Shown here one piece after another: positions 24,413 through 36,462 of a stretch of 64,000 bases of DNA. The notes below the pieces were generated by a model. The model was not told where the DNA came from, did no database searches, and saw only the letters and a list, made by a program, of their open reading frames with translations. The position numbers and the translations under genes are program-made. Numbering within the stretch: the stretch's first letter is position 1; each line of letters opens with the position of its first letter. Source of the stretch: Pogostemon cablin (lineage: Eukaryota; Streptophyta; Magnoliopsida; Lamiales; Lamiaceae); contig CM042994.1 of assembly GCA_023678885.1 (NCBI GenBank), positions 20,493,073 through 20,557,072 of the forward strand. The letters run 5' to 3'.

Positions 24413-25148
24413 TTTTTTAATCCCGAGAGTTTTTTCCTTTTTCTGCATTTTTTTTAAAAATATATAAAATTTTCTTTTGTTAATCTTGATAAAATTATCT
24501 TTTAAATTTATGATTTATTGCGTATATTACCCAACCCTAAATGAATCCAATGAGAAAAATTATTAGCAATAAAACACCAAGTCAAACAGGTGGTTCCTAA
24601 TTAATAAAAAATAATAAGATAAAAAATTGGTGTATAATCTTGTCACTGAGTAACCAGGTGCACGGCGGTGGCTATGGCGATGCATTCTTTTCAAAAGGTG
24701 ATGAGAAAGTACATCTATATTCATTTATCACTGAGTAACTAGGGGCACGGCGGTGGCTACGACGATGCTTTCTTTTCAAAAGTTGATAAATTGAATATTT
24801 TAATTTTTTCAAAAAAAAATCGGATATAAAATTAAAATTTGGGTGTCATCGGTTGAAATTTAAAATTTTTTAAGATAATTTAGCCATGGTTTATATATAT
24901 TTATCTATTCTGTGATTTAATTATTCTTCTCTTCCTTTTTTTAAAAAAAAATCTACGTCGTGTTTAAGAATGAAGTGATTTGATAATTATCCTTATTTTT
25001 AGGATATTGTTGATACCGTTGAGACATTTTTTATATTTATCCACTTTTATTACCATATTTAAATAATTAAGGTGTTTTCTTTTTATCTTCCTATTCCTTT
25101 TTGCGTGTCCAATTTCAAATTTGTACACTATTTTTTTCTCTCCCAACA
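24413..25148 (+). other. Non-coding spacer between pol and env-like ORF of the Copia element
   Basis: AT-rich, with a ~60-bp segment ('gcacggcggtggcta' core) present twice, at about 24645-24704 and 24728-24787 (period about 83 bp). The spacer ends at the start of the third ORF. Confidence 0.6.
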
Positions 25149-25222
25149 TGAATACCGATCAAATCATGATGCTTGTGAATTCTGTCACCCAAGCCGTGAT
25201 CTCCTCTCTCCAAACCGCTCAG

Positions 25223-27271
25223 TGTTGAGACTGGAATTTCATGTGTTTAGGTCTCACATTACACTGTTTTTGATAGAATGTGGCCATGTTTTTGTGTAGA
25301 ATTGATTGGTTTTCATATCTTGCATAAATAAGATGCTACTAAGGTGTTTTGTTGAGTTTTGAAGGGTAAAACAAGATCAAAAAAATTCAAAGTTGGAATG
25401 AAGAGTGAAAGTGTGAAGGAATGCTGAAAACACACATCTAAGTTTCATAATTTTTCTATATTTTTTAGAGGTTCAAATTAATCATGTGATATATGGTTGG
25501 AAAGCCACATAGGAGAGCATCGTTTTGACATAAAGAACACCCCAATCGGATTCTAAACGAGAAAGTTATGATCAAAGTGATAACGTAAAGCATGTTGTGC
25601 CGAACAGCCACTTTGCATGACTTTTTACACATTCAAATGTTGGGGTTTCTATGAGTTCCTTATATGAATAGAAAGTCAAAGAGGAGAGGATCACTCAAAT
25701 CGGAGTTCGTATGAGGAAGTTATGCTCAAAACGGTGAGATCGCGCAGTGCAATCTCTGCAGCTCGGGAAGCCGCTCGGCTCGAGCTGGACCCACCGTTGT
25801 CGACTTTTGTCTGAGCTGGGGTCTCACGAAGCCAACACGATGTCCTCGTTTCACCCATATGCCGCTCGACAACTTTTAGGAACAGCTCGGCTCGATCTGG
25901 GTGCCGAGTGGGGTCTAAATGGGGCCCAAATGACGTGACAAATCACCTTGCATCAGCTCGACCCCCGCTTGGCTAGGTCCATACCTAGCTCGGGCCGAGC
26001 AGGGTGCCGAGCGGTCCAAAATCAGGCCCAGACGAGACCTGTTCGATGCAGCACTGTATTTATACATTCAGTTTGTGTTTTGAAGAGAATTGAACGCGAA
26101 AACAGCCCTGCAACAATCCAAGAGAGATTAGGGGAGATCGATACACAAATTGGAGAGAACCCATCCATAATCCATCATCAATTCACTCCACCAACACTTC
26201 CATATCAGATTTACATCTGATTTCATCATCCATCCATCTCCAAGTGTGTTTCAAGCGCTAATTGAGGGAGAATCGAGCAATTGGAGAGATGGAAAAGGAA
26301 CGTGAGACTACGCTTACGCTAGGGTTTCATAATTCTTATCTTTCCATTCCTTTTACTTTGATTTTTGGTATGAATTACTTAGCCATAAGTGTTGCTTGTA
26401 ACCTCATGGTCTAATTCCTTATACAGTTCTAGGGTTTGATGGTTAGATTGGATTGATTTGGGGATTTAGACCAAAAGATTGGAATTTTATGCAGTAGTGC
26501 TTTTGATTTTCCTTATTTTATCAAGACTTGCTTATCTGCTTCGTAACGTCTTCATAATATATCATGACATCCACTATAATGCTTGAATTATTGTGTTAAC
26601 TTGTGTGCGTTCATGAATAGTATTGTCTATCTATTAGGGGTTGGAGTAGTTCCTCTATAAACACTTTAATTCCATGAAATGGTAAATCAAATACTTGATT
26701 TGTTTAGTGGAACAATGCAATTAGACATTCAAGTAGGAAGTGAATAAAACCTTGTAGTAATTCCAGAAAATATCTTGTTAGTCTAGCTTACCATCCGGAG
26801 TTATTGTTGCTTGCTTTGATTAGTATCTGGGAATAAGGCTTGGTAATATTTGCGCACCCTAGGATTTAAATCAGAATATATTGTTAGCTTAAAATCGGAT
26901 CATATCTGGTAGGTTAACGGGGTTATGTGGTGTATTTTCATTGAAACTGCATGAATGAACAATTGGAAGTCTAGTAACTCAAATTAATTGGTTTATACCT
27001 GATACCTTAAAACTGTTCGTCATCTCTTGATTTAAAACTTGATTTATTTTTATTTCCTTTTAATTATTCAGTTATATATTATTCAGTACTTTAGTTAGTT
27101 AATTCAAAACTCTTGAAAAATTAGTTACGTAATTCTCATTAAATAGTAATTTAGAATAAATAAATAATTAACTGTCTCAGTGGGATCAATAATTTAACTT
27201 GGGTACTTGCCGCTACGATTGACATCCATATACTTGAGGATTAAATTGGAGTGCGCAGAAAAAGCCTATCA
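25223..27271 (+). repeat. 5' LTR of Athila-like element (2049 bp)
   Basis: Contains a GC-rich array of CTCGGCTCGAGC-like motifs (about 25755-26010), a TATA-like TATTTATA near 26056 and then an AT-rich R/U5. Pairs with 31858-33914. Confidence 0.92.
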
Positions 27272-27297
27272 AGTATATGGCGTCGTTGTCGGGGACA
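27272..27297 (+). other. Primer-binding site of the Athila-like element
   Basis: tggcgtcgttgtcgggga lies 6 nt after the LTR end. It differs at two positions from the tggcgccgttgccgggga consensus used by many plant Gypsy elements. Confidence 0.8.
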
Positions 27298-27527
27298 GTT
27301 TTAATTGTTTATTTCTCTTTTATTACTAATTTAATTAGAATATTTTTATTGAGATTTAATTGTTTAACTTGAATTTTTCTTGAGTTGCATGCTTACTAGA
27401 TCGAAGACAGGATTGAAAGATCTTAAATTTGATCCGTAGATAGAAGCGTCTGCGAGGAAAATGAGAGGAGCAGTTAAGAATCTCAAAGCACCTTCCACAG
27501 CTGCTAAGGTACCACTTTCGAAAAAAA

Positions 27528-29597
27528 ATGGAGACAACGGATCCTAAAGCAGTTGTAGAGGAGGAAAAAGAGCAGATAGAAAATCAGGTTAACCCAGAAA
27601 AGCCTGAATCAGAACCCGAATCAGAATTAGAAACAACAAGTATGGGAGATATAACTGATGAGGATGACATCGTTATCCAAGAGATATTCAAGTCCACCAA
27701 TCTAGGAGGATCAGGTGTAGTTGGAGCCGTTCAAGCTGATGAAGTGAACGACATAAGTCCAGCCTTGATTAATATGTTGGAGAAAACCCCCTTCGCCAGA
27801 GGCATTTTTTATGAGCCCTATGGCCATCTTAAGCTTTTCAACAGCTACATGGATACAGTGAAAGCTGCTGATGCTACTAATGATAGATGGAAGATGAGGC
27901 TTTTTCAGTTTTCATTGGTTGAGAAGGCAAGGGAGTGGTATGATAAATTGAAAGGAGACAATTGTTCTAACTGGACTGGGCTGCATCAGTTGTTTGTGGA
28001 TCGATTTATGCCACCTAGCAAGGTTCTTTTATTGAAACAGGAGATCAATCAGTTTAAGCAGATGAGAGATGAGTCGTTTGGAGAGACTTGGGAAAGGTTT
28101 ACTGATGCGCAAAGGAGATGCCCACAACATGGATTTAAAAAGTATCAACTCATCAGTGTCTTCAATAATGGCCTTGACAACGAATCGAGTGTGTTGGTTG
28201 ATGCTTCTGCTGGAGGAACAATCTTTGGCAAAACATCCAATATCGTAGAAAAATTGTTTGATGATATCTCTTTGAACTCGAGGGATTGGCCATCTGAGAG
28301 GATTCGAGGAACATATGCACTGGGAAAAGTTGCAAAGATTGAAGAGAAGTTTTCTTAAGCTGTTAGAAATGATAAGGTTGTCTCTCAATTAGAGCAGATG
28401 AACAAACACTTGGTTACTCTGATATCAAGTAATAATGGGGGAGACAACCGAGGACCTGCTGGTGATGATGTGGTGATGAACCTTCAAGAGGTTGAGGATG
28501 CTAATTGGGCTATGGGATAGAGTCTTCAAGGTTCGAGAGCTCCTCAGAATTGGCAAGGAAATAGGCACCCTCAAGGTAATTCAAACCAAATAAATAACCA
28601 AGGGGGAGGTCCTAGTAATCAAGGAGGAAATTGGCAGAATCAGAGGCATGAGAACTTCTCTTATTCAAATCCGAATAATGTAGTTCCATATCCTCCTAAT
28701 TTTGATCATGGAGCCAAGACTGAAGAAGGGAAGCAAAGTATTGATGATGTGTTGGCAAAATACATGCAGAAAAATGATGCAGCCATCAACAAGATCAATA
28801 ACTGCATAGTGCTTATGGACTCCAATATGACAAAACAGAATGAGGAAGTGAACAAGCAGTTGCAGAGTCTCACATATTCTATGGGTCGAATCTCCACTAT
28901 GGTAAATCAGCAGCAGCAACAGATTATGAAGGGAAAATTTCCTTCAGATACAGAAATTAACCCGAAAGAGAGTGCAAATGCGATTACTTTGATGTTCGAG
29001 AAATAGTATGAAGGTCAAGAAATCATGCAGGACATAACAGAAATGAGGCAGGATGGAACAGAAGAAGGGCAAGGTCGCTTGGCCACTAGCTCGGTACCTG
29101 TTCAAGTAGAGCCAGGATTGAGGGGTGACCGAATAGAGCCAAGCAGCGATCTTTAAATCAGACAAAGCTTCAGGGAGCAGTTCAAACCCAGCTCGATACA
29201 AGTTCACCTTTGGGGTTCCCTGCGCATCCAAATTCTGTAGTGAACCAATATGATCAAGCTATTGCAGATAAAAAATGGCAACGAGCAAAGAGGTTGAGAG
29301 AAATGGAAGAGGTATTCGAGAAAGATAGTTTGGGACTTCTTGTCGAAAATCTTGAATTTGAAGTTCAGGAAATTTGCTAAAGTTATGAGGGATGTCGAAG
29401 TTACTATTCCCTTTTCAGAGGCCTTGGAAGAGATGCCACATTACCCAAGGTTTATCAAGGAACTCATTTCGAGGAAGAGAAAGCTGAACAGTGTGGAGAC
29501 AGTGAATTTGATAGAGAACTGTAGCTCTATTATTCAAAAGAAGATTCCAGAAAAATTGAAGGATCCAGACAGCTTCATCATTCCCTGTGAAATTTGA
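27528..29597 (+). pseudogene. Athila-type gag with in-frame stops
   Basis: One reading frame runs from 27528 to 29597, broken by stops at about 28356, 28519, 29004 and 29154. The first 276 residues contain the Ty3/Gypsy gag core (KAREWYDKLKGDN, LFVDRFMPPSKV, SFGETWERF). An Asn/Gln/Gly-rich middle and a coiled-coil-like stretch follow (about 28749-29006). After that comes the Athila-typical linker to protease (EALEEMPHYPRFIKEL). Gag should form particles carrying the element RNA, but this copy is not intact. Confidence 0.82.
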
Positions 29598-29887
29598 AAA
29601 AGACCATCTGTGATTTAGGAGCCAGTATAAATTTGATGTCTTTATCAGTGTTCAAGAAGCTTAGTTTGGGGGAGTTGAAGCCTACATCTGTTGTCTTACA
29701 TTTATCAGATCGGTCATTGACATACCCTGAAGGAGTTATTGAAGATGTGTTTGTGAAGGTGTCCAATTTGACTTTTCCTGAGGATTTCCTTGTTCTAGAT
29801 ATGGAGGATGACAAGGAAGGACCGCCTCTGATCTTGGGGCGTTCATTCCTTGCAATTGGAAGAGCTCTAATTGATGTGTTCAAATGA
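29594..29887 (+). pseudogene. Athila-type retroviral-like aspartic protease fragment
   Basis: In a different frame from gag, it shows the active-site region CDLGASINLM (DLG in place of DTG, as in many plant Gypsy proteases), the LADRS-equivalent LSDRS, and the terminal LILGRSFLAIGRALIDV. After 29887 only short acidic fragments follow, to about 30117, where reverse transcriptase would be expected. Confidence 0.82.
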
Positions 29888-30329
29888 TAGTAGAGGCTGA
29901 GGGCTAATGATAAAGAGATCGTCTTTTCATTAAATAAGGAGATGCAGTGGCCTACAGATAAGCAACACAGCAAGTCTGTGGAAGTAGTCGACACAGAGTT
30001 TGAGGAGAACTGCACCTTGTCTGATGCACAGTTTGAGGCCTTATCTAACGATGAATGTGTTGATTATCTTGAGAATTTACTTGCATTGGGTGATGCCAGA
30101 GTGAACCAGCACTGTTAAAGAAGAGATGAAGCCTGCTGCTAAGGAAGAGAAGTATGAAAGCCAAAGAGTTGAAGTGGTAGAGGGGATCGCAGGACCAAGC
30201 GTATCTCTTATTTTTCCTACTACTAACTCTAATGTGATATTTTATAATCTTTTGGTTACAGGAAAGATGGATGATCCATATTTGAAGCCTCCGAACATAC
30301 CTCCGAATTTTTATTTCGTTTGATCTAAG

Positions 30330-31857
30330 TTTGGGGGGGTACCGTACATACCTTGTCTTGCAATGTCGAAATATAATTTTTGCTTGATGTTGTTGCTTGG
30401 AGGGTCAATTTTTACGGATTCTTAATATTTTTGATTTATTTGAGAATGTTAGAGGGTTCGATTTTTTGTGATATTCCAGGTTTTGTGTCTTATTTTGTGG
30501 TGTTTATTGTTTGCTGGCCCTAGTGTTAGTATAGTCGATTATGGATCTCTGTGATGATTTTTCGATTTTTCTTAGCACTTGAAGGTATTATATTGTGTTC
30601 TGCACTGTTTATGGGATGAATGATATTGGATTGTTGATTAGGAGTTTATGGTGTTATTCATAGAGTTTATGTATTATTTATTCATGTTGTATGATTGTAC
30701 TTGAGAAACAATTTGATGTTGTACTTGGATATTGAGATGCTTGAAGTTTAATTGTACGAATGGAAGATTAGCTATGTAGCTTTATTAGGATTGCTCGTTC
30801 ATTCCAACAGCCATGTGAGATTTGAACCTTTTGAAATCATGACAAGTTGCATGATTTAGTTTATTCTTGTGAGTGTCGTTCATACACATGTATTCTAGAA
30901 CTTGACATTACATCTTGCTTGAAGCTACGTATTTGATTAGACAATAGGAGATGATCTTAGGCCATCTTTGTTATTTATTAGTCACTAGCCAAATTATTAT
31001 CCTACCTATTGAAATTATCCATAGTCAACCCTTTTGAGCCTTAAAACCTTATTTGTTGGAAGCCTACGTGATTAGCCAATTGATCACTTTGCTAGATTTA
31101 AAAATCCCTATCTAGTAGAGAGTTGAAGGAGAAGTAAGTTGGAAGTGATGAGAATTGTTAAAGAAAGAATGGTTAAATTATTGCATGAAGGGGTAGTGCC
31201 CGAAACTGGTACCCCATGAAAGGGTAGTGCCTGAAACTGATACCCTTATTTGAAAAAAAAAATAAGAAAAAAAAGGAAGAAAAAGGAAAAAATTCAAGTA
31301 AGGAAGTTGTGCTTGAAAGTGAAGGAGGAAATCAAGTTGCGAGAAGTATTGAAGAGCATTGAAGGAGAAAGAAGAAAGTGAAGTTGTTTGTTGAAAAGCT
31401 GTAAGTCTTCTTTGATTCTCTACTAGTGAACTAGTCACTTTATCCATATATTTTCTACCTTTATCAAAGAGCCAATATTACAACCTAATGCAAGACCTTT
31501 GTGATCCTATTGTCGAAATTATTCCTTTAGTCGAGAGTTGAGATGATTGCCAAGCTTATGGTTACGCTTATGTTTGGATTGATTATGAGTGTAAACACCT
31601 TACCTAAGTGTATATCTCACACTTGAGTGATGAGCGTAAATACTACCCGTGAGAATTGGTGAATGAGCATTCCAAAAAAGTGAAGTAGTTGATTTGAATT
31701 GTGTGTTCTTAGTTGGATGGTTATCTTAGTATTTGAAGTATGATTTTTGAAGTGTTATATTATCTTGGATGTGTTGAACTATGAAATTTCCTCTCAATTA
31801 ATCTATTGGTTTTCTATGTCGTTGCCTCGGGACGAGCAACATGTAAGTTTGGAGATT
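30330..31857 (+). other. 3' non-coding region of Athila-like element
   Basis: No ORF. It starts with the G-run at 30326-30341 and includes a ~30-bp tandem duplication of 'gggtagtgcc(c/t)gaaactg' at about 31189-31247. A purine-rich 'aagtttggagat' (about 31846-31857) directly precedes the 3' LTR and is the likely polypurine tract. Confidence 0.65.
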
Positions 31858-33914
31858 TGTTGAGAGTAGAATTTCACGTGTTTTAGGTCTCACATTACAC
31901 TGTTTTTGATAGAATGATTTTGTGTAGAATTGATTGGTTTTCATATCTTGCATAAATAAGATGCTACTAAGGTATTTTGTTGAGTTTTAAAGGGTAAAAC
32001 AAGATCAAAAGTTCAAAGTTGGAATGAAGAGTGAAAGTGTGAAGGAATGCTGAAAACACACGTCCAAGTTGCATAATTTTTCTGTATTTTTTTAGAGTTT
32101 CAAATTGATTATGTGATATATGGTTGGAAAGCCACAAAGGAGAGGATCGTTTTGACATAAAGAACACCCCCATCGGATTCTAAACGAGAAAGTTATGATC
32201 AAAGTGATAACGTAAAGCATGCTGTGCCGAACAGCCATTTTGTATGACTTTTTCCACATTCAAATATTGGGGTTTCTATGAGTTCCTTATATGAATAGAA
32301 AGCCAAGGAGGAGAGGATCGCATGAGCGCAAAAATCACTCAAATCGGAGTTCATATGAGGAAGTTATGCTCAAAACGGTGAGATCGCGCAGCGCAATCTT
32401 TGAAGCTCGAGAAGCCGCTCGGCTCGAGCTGGACCCACCATGGTTGACTTTTGTGTCGAGCTGGGGTCCCACAGAGCCTACACGATGTCCTCGTTTCACC
32501 CATATGCCGCTCGGCAACTTTTAGGAACAGCTCGGCTCGAGCCGGGTGCCGAGTGGGGTCTAAATTGGGCCCAATGACTTGGCAAATCACCCTGCATCAA
32601 CTCGACTCCCGCTCGGCTAGGTCCATACCCAGCTTGAGCCGATTTGAGTGCCGAGTGGTCCAAAATCGGGCCCAGACGAGACATGTTCGATGCAGCACTG
32701 TATTTATACATTCAGTTTGCGTTTTGAAGAGAATTGGATGCGAAAACAGCCCTGCAACAGTCCAAGGGAGATTTGGGGAGATCGATACACAAATTGGAAA
32801 GAACCTATCCATAATCCATCATCAATTCACTCCACCAACACTTCCATATCAAATTTACATCTGATTTCATCATCCATCCATCTCCAAGTGTGTTTCAATT
32901 GCTAATTGAGGGAGAATCGAGCAATTGGAGAGACGGAGAAGGAATGTGAGACTACGCTTACGCTAGGGTTTCATAATTCTTATCTTTTCATTCCTTTTAC
33001 TTTGATTTTTGGTATGAATTACTTAGCCATGAGTGTTGCTTGTAACCTCATGGGCTAATTCCTTATACAGTTCTGGGGTTTGATGGTTAGATTGGATTGA
33101 TTTGGGGATTTATACCAAAGATTGGAATTTTATGCAGTGGAGCTTTTGATTTTACTTATTTTATCAAGACTTGCTTATCTACTTCGTAACGTTTTCATAA
33201 TATATTCATGACATCCGCTATAATGCTTGAATTATTATGTTAGCTTGTGTGCGTTCATGATTAGTATTGTCTATCTGTTAGGGGTTGAAGTAGTTCCACT
33301 ATAAATACTTTAATTCCATGAACTGGTAAATCAAATACTTGATTTGTTTAGTGGAACAATGCAATTAGACATTCAAGTAGGAAGTGAATAAAACCTTGTA
33401 GTATTCCAGAAAATATCTTGTTAGTCGAGCTTACCATCCGAAGGTATTGTTGCTTGCTTTGATTAGTATTTAGGAATAAGACTTGGTAATATTTGCGCAC
33501 CCTAGGATTTAAATCAGAATATACTGTTAGCTTAAAATCGGATCATATCTGGTGGGTTAATAGGGTTAAGTGATGTATTTTCATTGAAACTGCATGAATG
33601 AACAATTGAAAGTCTAGTAATTCAAATTAATTGGTTTATACTTGATACCTTAGAACTGTTTGTCATCTCTTGATTTAAAACTTGATTTATTTTTATTGCC
33701 TTTTAATTATTCAGTTATTTATTATTCAGTACTTTAGTTAGTTAATTCAAAACTCTTGAAAAATTGGTTATGTAATTCTCATTAAATAGTAATTTAGAAT
33801 AAATAAATAATTAACTGTCTCAGTGGGATCGATAATTTAACTTGGGTACTTGCCGCTACGATTGACATCCTTATACTTGAGGATTAAATTTGAGTGTGCA
33901 GAAAAAGCCAATCA
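31858..33914 (+). repeat. 3' LTR of Athila-like element (2057 bp)
   Basis: Near-identical to 25223-27271 apart from scattered substitutions and small indels. Confidence 0.92.
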
Positions 33915-35334
33915 CTCAGCTTCCGTTAACTCCATCACCTAAGATCCCTCCATTGACTTCTGTGATAAATCCCTAAGCTTCAAATCCATCTGGTTTAAAA
34001 CTCCATATGCACAGTCCTATGGATATTGCTCCAATTCCGGGTTCGAACATCACACTTTCGTTGCTTCCTTCGAACTCCACTCCTCAGAAGGCCACCTCTT
34101 CTCGCTCTAAAGAAAACTCTTCCCCTTCGCAAAAACCTATTTCTGCTCAAAAGAAAATCACAAAAAAATCCTCTGTGTCCAGTGCTGGAAAGTCTCCGAC
34201 AACTATTCGTAAGGAATCCTCATCTATATACCAGCCACGTCGTTCAAATAGACTCCATCAGTGTCCACAAGACTTACCTCTGCCTCCTCGGAAAAAGTAG
34301 AAGACTATTCTGTATACAACTGAATTTTTCAAATCTAATGTTTCTGTGAGGTATGAGACAAATCCATCTGAGAATGAATCTGGTCCTGATGTGGATGTTG
34401 CTAGTGGTCAGAATTTTGTGTCAAATTTAGGTCATAAGGGTTCTGATTCTGAGTCAGAAGTCATAAAGTCTACTGCAAACGCTGATGGACAGATTGATGA
34501 AGAGATTGACTACACTGATTCAGAGTTTGACATTACTCCGGATACTGACCCACAGTTCTACTATGAAGACAGTATAAATTCTTGGAACTCTCTTTCTGTG
34601 TGTTCCATATTGCCTGAAAAAATGATTGATATAGAAGATTTCAAGAAATACAATATGGATGAGTTTTTGAAAGAAAGACATTTCTTGAATACTGTGGTCA
34701 AAGTCAGTAGGTATGTTGATGATATTGTGAAGGAATTTTATTTTAACTTGGCTGAATCGATACTTGAAAAGAGGTCTCGAAAATGTGGCAAAATTTATCT
34801 TCGTGGTAAAGTTTGTCGTTTCTCTGCTGGTCATATAAACAATTATTTTAATCTTCCGACTCCGGGAGAAACTGATGACACACTCGACATGGATGAAGTT
34901 GCACGAGTATTGACATGTGATGTTATCAACACTTGGTCACGAAGGTTGAAGGTATCGTCTCTTAACTCACTAAATGCCGCTCTTCATAAGATTGCTAATA
35001 TGAAGACGAAGACGGGTATTCTTCCTTATCCTTCTCTGATTTGGAATGTCTTGACATCTAATGGTTTTGCTCTTGAATCTTCATATTCCCTTTCAATCGT
35101 TGAGAAATTTGTGATTCCTTCATCTCTGCTTAAGGGTGGTCATCTTTGTGATTTGCCATATTGTTCAACTGCTCCTTCAGTGCTCTCTTCTCAGTCTTGT
35201 GAGGTGTCAACTGTGTTTCTTCGCCAACAAATCTTGCTCTTTACCAGTTATGCTAAAACACTTCAGAAAGAATATTCTTTTGTGCTTAATGTTCATGATC
35301 AGTTGTAGATTTTGTTGCCTAAGAACCATGGGGG

Positions 35335-35427
35335 AGATGGCACAGGTGCGGGAGATGGCACAGGTGCAGGAGATGGCACAAATAATTCCGAAGGAGATGC
35401 TGATAATTCCGATGGAGATGCTGATTA
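35335..35427 (+). repeat. Short tandem repeat encoding Gly-Asp-rich tail
   Basis: Repeats of 'gagatggcacaggtgc' and then 'gataattcc(g/a)a(t/a)gga' (15-18 bp units) directly follow the env-like ORF. Read in that frame they give GDGTGA units. Confidence 0.75.
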
Positions 35428-35689
35428 GGAGTGCTTATGATGTTTTTAGTTGATGCTGAAGACATTTTGCAGAAAACATTGAATGGGCTATTTTTTTTTA
35501 TATTGTTGGATGTCGTATTTTCTTTGGATATTGCTACTATGTTTCGGATTTCAAATTATTGGTGATATGTAAATTTTTTTCGTATTTTTTTAAGTATGGG
35601 GGAGTCTGATTTTTTTTGTTTGTCATGTTGTGTATTATGAGGGAGTATATTTTTTCTTTCTTCTGCAGGAAACGCAAAATGGTGGAGAT

Positions 35690-36462
35690 TGTTAGAAATT
35701 GAATTTATTCAAATTCCCTATTTTATTTATTTTGCCTTTCCTGATAGTTAGTTAATTTATTTTATTAATTAACGTGTGTTTATTTTTTGTTGGATTGAGT
35801 TAGTTCCTATTTAATAGAAAAGAAAAAGTTGTTTCTTTATTTCTTCTGTAGGAGAGAAGAACGTGGAAAAGAACGTGGAAAACAGGTGTTAAGAACGTGG
35901 GAATGCAGCGTCGTCGACATCAAGGAAGAGTTGGACGAACGTGTATTAAAGAGTTGGACTTGAACTCCAAGGAATGCAGAACGTGGGATGAACCTGCTTG
36001 GAGAGCAGGATTTTTACTCCTATAAAAGGATCGTTGTCTTCTCACTTTGAAGGGCACAGAAACCGAGATTGCACATTGAGAGAAGAAAAGGATTTTAATT
36101 TTTGTTTTTATATTCTTTGTGTTGGATATCATTCTTGATATTCCTTCTGTGAATCCTATGTCTAAGGATTTAGAATAGGATTTCTTTTCGTGTTTGATTT
36201 TCGTGATTTATTTTTGTAATCGTCTTGAAGTTTTAATAAGAAAGTCTTTTGCCGGTGAAGGCATCACAAGTCATAAGACTTGTGAGAAAATTAATTCCGG
36301 TTTCTTCTTTTTATTCCACTGTGCAACGTGTTCTGTGTTGTGTCTCGACATCCTTTATGTCAAGACATTGATATACACTCTTTAAACTCAGTTCTGTTTT
36401 TAAGCTTATCCCGTTTTTGGCCCATCGCAAAATTATTTTCTAACGACCGCTCTCCCCTAGCA
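35690..36462 (+). repeat. 3' LTR of Copia element (773 bp)
   Basis: TGTTAG...CTAGCA. Matches 18502-19263. Small insertions such as an extra 'aagaacgtgga' near 35870 account for the extra length. Confidence 0.88.

Larger units (their letters stand above)
25223..33914 (+). mobile_element. Athila-like Gypsy retrotransposon lacking recognisable RT/integrase; TSD CTCAG
   Basis: Long LTRs 25223-27271 (2049 bp) and 31858-33914 (2057 bp), each beginning TGTTGAGA and ending ATCA, are flanked by identical CTCAG at 25218-25222 and 33915-33919. The primer-binding site just after the 5' LTR is the tggcgtcgttgtcgggga type usual in Athila/Tat elements. The interior encodes an Athila-type gag and protease but nothing like reverse transcriptase, RNase H or integrase. 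A G-run motif (ctaagtttgggggggt, 30326-30341) and ~1.5 kb of non-coding sequence precede the 3' LTR. It is the youngest layer of the nest because it interrupts the Copia ORF cleanly. Confidence 0.93.
25149..35308 (+). pseudogene. Env-like third ORF of the Sirevirus-like element, split by Gypsy insertion
   Basis: The first 25 codons (25149-25222) read into the Athila-like element and the frame resumes after its duplicated target site at 33920. Stops interrupt it near 33975 and 34300, and a long frame runs 34346-35308 (320 residues). The N-terminal part is Ser/Pro/Thr/Lys-rich. The acidic middle is followed by a globular part with DEFLKERHFLNTVVKV, resembling the 'putative plant transposon protein' domain found in env-like ORFs of plant retrotransposons (recognised by eye, moderate certainty). 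Downstream, 35335-35427 is a Gly-Asp-Gly repeat. No role in cell entry has been shown for such plant ORFs. Confidence 0.6.
18502..36462 (+). mobile_element. Sirevirus-like Copia retrotransposon (middle layer), interrupted by an Athila-like element
   Basis: LTRs 18502-19263 and 35690-36462 begin TGTTGG/TGTTAG and end CCAACA/CTAGCA. A primer-binding-like stretch (ttgacactagagcc) follows the 5' LTR, and a purine-rich ggtggagat precedes the 3' LTR. In order it contains gag, protease, integrase, reverse transcriptase and RNase H (all with stops or frameshifts), then an env-like third ORF. This is the Sirevirus order within Ty1/Copia. Removing the Gypsy insert leaves about 9.3 kb. A clean 5-bp target duplication is not visible: the left flank is AGGTT, the right flank begins CTTTCAAGTT. 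Confidence 0.85.

Noticed and set aside
32291..32905. Several overlapping ORFs around 32.3-32.9 kb (and 25.7-26.2 kb)
   Set aside because: They fall in the GC-rich U3 of the Athila-like LTR and occur in both LTRs.
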